DNA of 7,165 bases from Candidatus Hydrothermota bacterium (lineage in GTDB: Bacteria; Hydrothermota; Hydrothermia; B15-G9): positions 1-7,165 of the forward strand of contig QNDP01000060.1 in NCBI GenBank assembly GCA_003645975.1, given 5' to 3'. The notes beneath the pieces were generated by a model that made no database searches, had not been told where the DNA came from, and saw nothing but the letters and a program-made list of their open reading frames with translations. The translations under genes and the position numbers were made by a program. This document shows, one piece after another, positions 6,108 through 7,165 of this stretch (the first letter of the stretch is position 1; each line of letters begins with the position of its first letter).

Positions 6108-6684
6108 CTTTCACCTTCTCCCCGATTTTTACGACTATGTGAACATCTTCCGTTGACATGGTGAGTTCTGTCCTTGAGCCGAACTTGATCATCCCGAACA
6201 CCTGTCCCCTTTCGACCTTGTCGCCGGGTTTGAGATAACAGACCACACGGCGCGCCAATATGCCCGCTATTTGGGCGACTTTGTAGGTTCCGTATCTCGT
6301 CGATATTGTGGTGATAACGCGCTCGTTTTGTTTCGATGCGGCCGGCCTGAACGCCTGTAAGTGCTTGCCTTTTATGTATTTGACATCGACAACTTCGCCC
6401 TCATGTGGAATACGGTTGACATGGACATCAAGAGGAGAAAGAAAGATCGCAATTGTAACATAGTCCCTACCCTTTGAAATATCGACGATTTTTCCGTCCG
6501 CTGGAGCAAGAATGGCTTTTGGATCATCAGGGATCGACCTTTTCGGCACTCGAAAGAAGAAGGTCATAAAGAACGAGACCAAGAGGGACAGTGCGGCCAG
6601 CAACTTTACATCAAGAGCGTAAAAGATGGCCGCAAACAACAGCGGTATCAGGATGAACAGCAACCCTTCCTTTGCGATTTTCAT
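6070..6684 (-). CDS. psd: Phosphatidylserine decarboxylase, short (PSD-A type) proenzyme
   Basis: Removes CO2 from phosphatidylserine to give phosphatidylethanolamine, using a pyruvoyl group made by self-cleavage. The 204-residue protein starts with two hydrophobic segments (about 7-43), which place it at the inner membrane. The catalytic elements are present: Asp63 in APADGKIVD, His88 in DVHVNRIPHEGEV, and the cleavage site FGS at 168-170, where Ser170 would become the pyruvoyl end of a 35-residue alpha chain. The short length and FGSRTEL site match the compact class rather than the E. coli LGST type. The ATG at 6682-6684 has no visible ribosome binding site. The gene ends in TAA, within the overlap with pssA. 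Identity is confident. Confidence 0.94.
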   Translation of the reverse strand: MKIAKEGLLFILIPLLFAAIFYALDVKLLAALSLLVSFFMTFFFRVPKRSIPDDPKAILAPADGKIVDISKGRDYVTIAIFLSPLDVHVNRIPHEGEVVDVKYIKGKHLQAFRPAASKQNERVITTISTRYGTYKVAQIAGILARRVVCYLKPGDKVERGQVFGMIKFGSRTELTMSTEDVHIVVKIGEKVKGGETIVAYFKGL

Positions 6685-6693
6685 GATGTTTTA

Positions 6694-6722
6694 AGTTTAA
6701 GCACCCGAAAGCACGGAGGCAA
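6694..6722 (-). promoter_or_regulatory. Possible promoter just upstream of psd
   Basis: On the minus strand TTGCCT (6717-6722), a 17-base spacer and TAAACT (6694-6699) resemble a weak sigma-70 promoter. The -10 ends only 9 bases before the psd ATG, so any transcript would be nearly leaderless, in keeping with the missing ribosome binding site. The match is modest and may be chance. Confidence 0.25.
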
Positions 6723-6743
6723 ACAGGTGTCTCGTAAAAACTT

Positions 6744-7165
6744 TTATCTTCCCAGTCTCCTTTTCATTTCGCGGATGTTTTCTTTGACCCATTGATAGAC
6801 ATCGGGGGCTATCCTTTTGACCTTTGCCAAACCAGCGCTCGTGTTCCCGAGCAACGAATAGACGGCGACGAGTCCCATAGCTTTGCTTTTGACGAACTCC
6901 TCTGGTGTGTCCTGATGGACAGCCGTAAATAGCTCGACTTCATATTGTTTTGCCACTTTTTTAAGCCATCCTCCGTAACGGCGCGTTCTTGGCACATATC
7001 TGTGGCCGTTGAACTTGTATATCTTTGGAACTAAGGGAGATATTACTGGATCCAGTCCCCCGATGCCTGCGAGCCGTCGGTCCCATGAAATGATCTCCTT
7101 AACACCGTCCCCGTCGAGGTCGGTAAACGAGTCCAATCCACCATATCCGATGTTGACATCGTCAA
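6744..7165 (-). CDS. C-terminal part of a protein with an FG-GAP/VCBS-like repeat (runs off the right edge)
   Basis: The open frame continues to the window edge with no stop, so the true start lies outside; an internal TTG at 7136 is not a credible start. About 140 residues are visible. Near the beginning is DSFTDLDGDGVKEIISWD, the D-x-D-G-D-G-x-x-E calcium-binding loop typical of FG-GAP/VCBS repeats in secreted or surface beta-propeller proteins. After it comes YKFNGHRYVPRTRRYGGWL, often seen next to such repeats, and then a basic helical tail ending REMKRRLGR with a TAA stop. Extracellular or periplasmic location is inferred from the motif, as the N-terminus is not seen. There are 59 bases before psd and no clear terminator between, so it may be co-transcribed with psd-pssA. 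Specific function unknown. Confidence 0.75.
   Translation of the reverse strand, partial: DDVNIGYGGLDSFTDLDGDGVKEIISWDRRLAGIGGLDPVISPLVPKIYKFNGHRYVPRTRRYGGWLKKVAKQYEVELFTAVHQDTPEEFVKSKAMGLVAVYSLLGNTSAGLAKVKRIAPDVYQWVKENIREMKRRLGR

Noticed and set aside
6722..6750. Terminator after the right-edge gene (AAAAGTTTTTAC region)
   Set aside because: The inverted repeat is made only of A and T, with no GC stem, so I do not call it.

Overview
The window reads as chromosomal DNA of a Gram-negative-type bacterium, probably an uncultured lineage that I cannot place. The grounds are phosphatidylethanolamine synthesis genes (psd, pssA), proteins with export signals, a long TPR protein that looks periplasmic, and an hpf-hprK pair. 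In Gram-negative bacteria hprK is often near hpf, but usually with rpoN or ptsN, which are absent here. AGG/AGA arginine codons are common and the tRNA gene does not encode its 3' CCA. There is no sign of a phage, transposon, CRISPR array or plasmid.

Layout. At the left edge (1-121, minus) is the start of a secreted protein with an unmistakable signal peptide and ribosome binding site. A non-coding stretch and a tRNA-Gly(CCC) gene (404-474, minus) follow. The tRNA promoter and a promoter firing rightwards appear to share one palindromic -35 box near 512-518. The rightward unit is an 890-residue exported TPR protein (564-3236) coupled by a 4-base ATGA overlap to a 226-residue protein that looks like the DcrB/PsbP-like (DUF1795) fold (3233-3913).

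Facing it, with only 10 bases between, is a minus-strand unit: hpf (ribosome hibernation factor, 4909-5223) then hprK (HPr kinase/phosphorylase, 3924-4928). hprK is the surprise. Its reading frame runs to the expected family C-terminus but is cut by one in-frame TAA at 4197-4199, with no frameshift. Downstream, the conserved C-terminal motifs are intact, and a GTG codon sits three bases after the stop. The gene also has an atypical P-loop. TAA serves as an ordinary stop in two neighbouring genes, so a changed genetic code is not the explanation.

Further right, psd (6070-6684) and pssA (5379-6107) overlap on the minus strand, followed by a weak intrinsic terminator. Together they give phosphatidylserine synthase and decarboxylase, the two steps from CDP-diacylglycerol to phosphatidylethanolamine. 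The right edge (6744-7165, minus) holds the 3' part of a protein with an FG-GAP/VCBS-like calcium-binding motif.

I see no clearly new multi-gene system. The points most worth a second look are the interrupted hprK, the TPR/DcrB-like pair and the divergent promoter arrangement.
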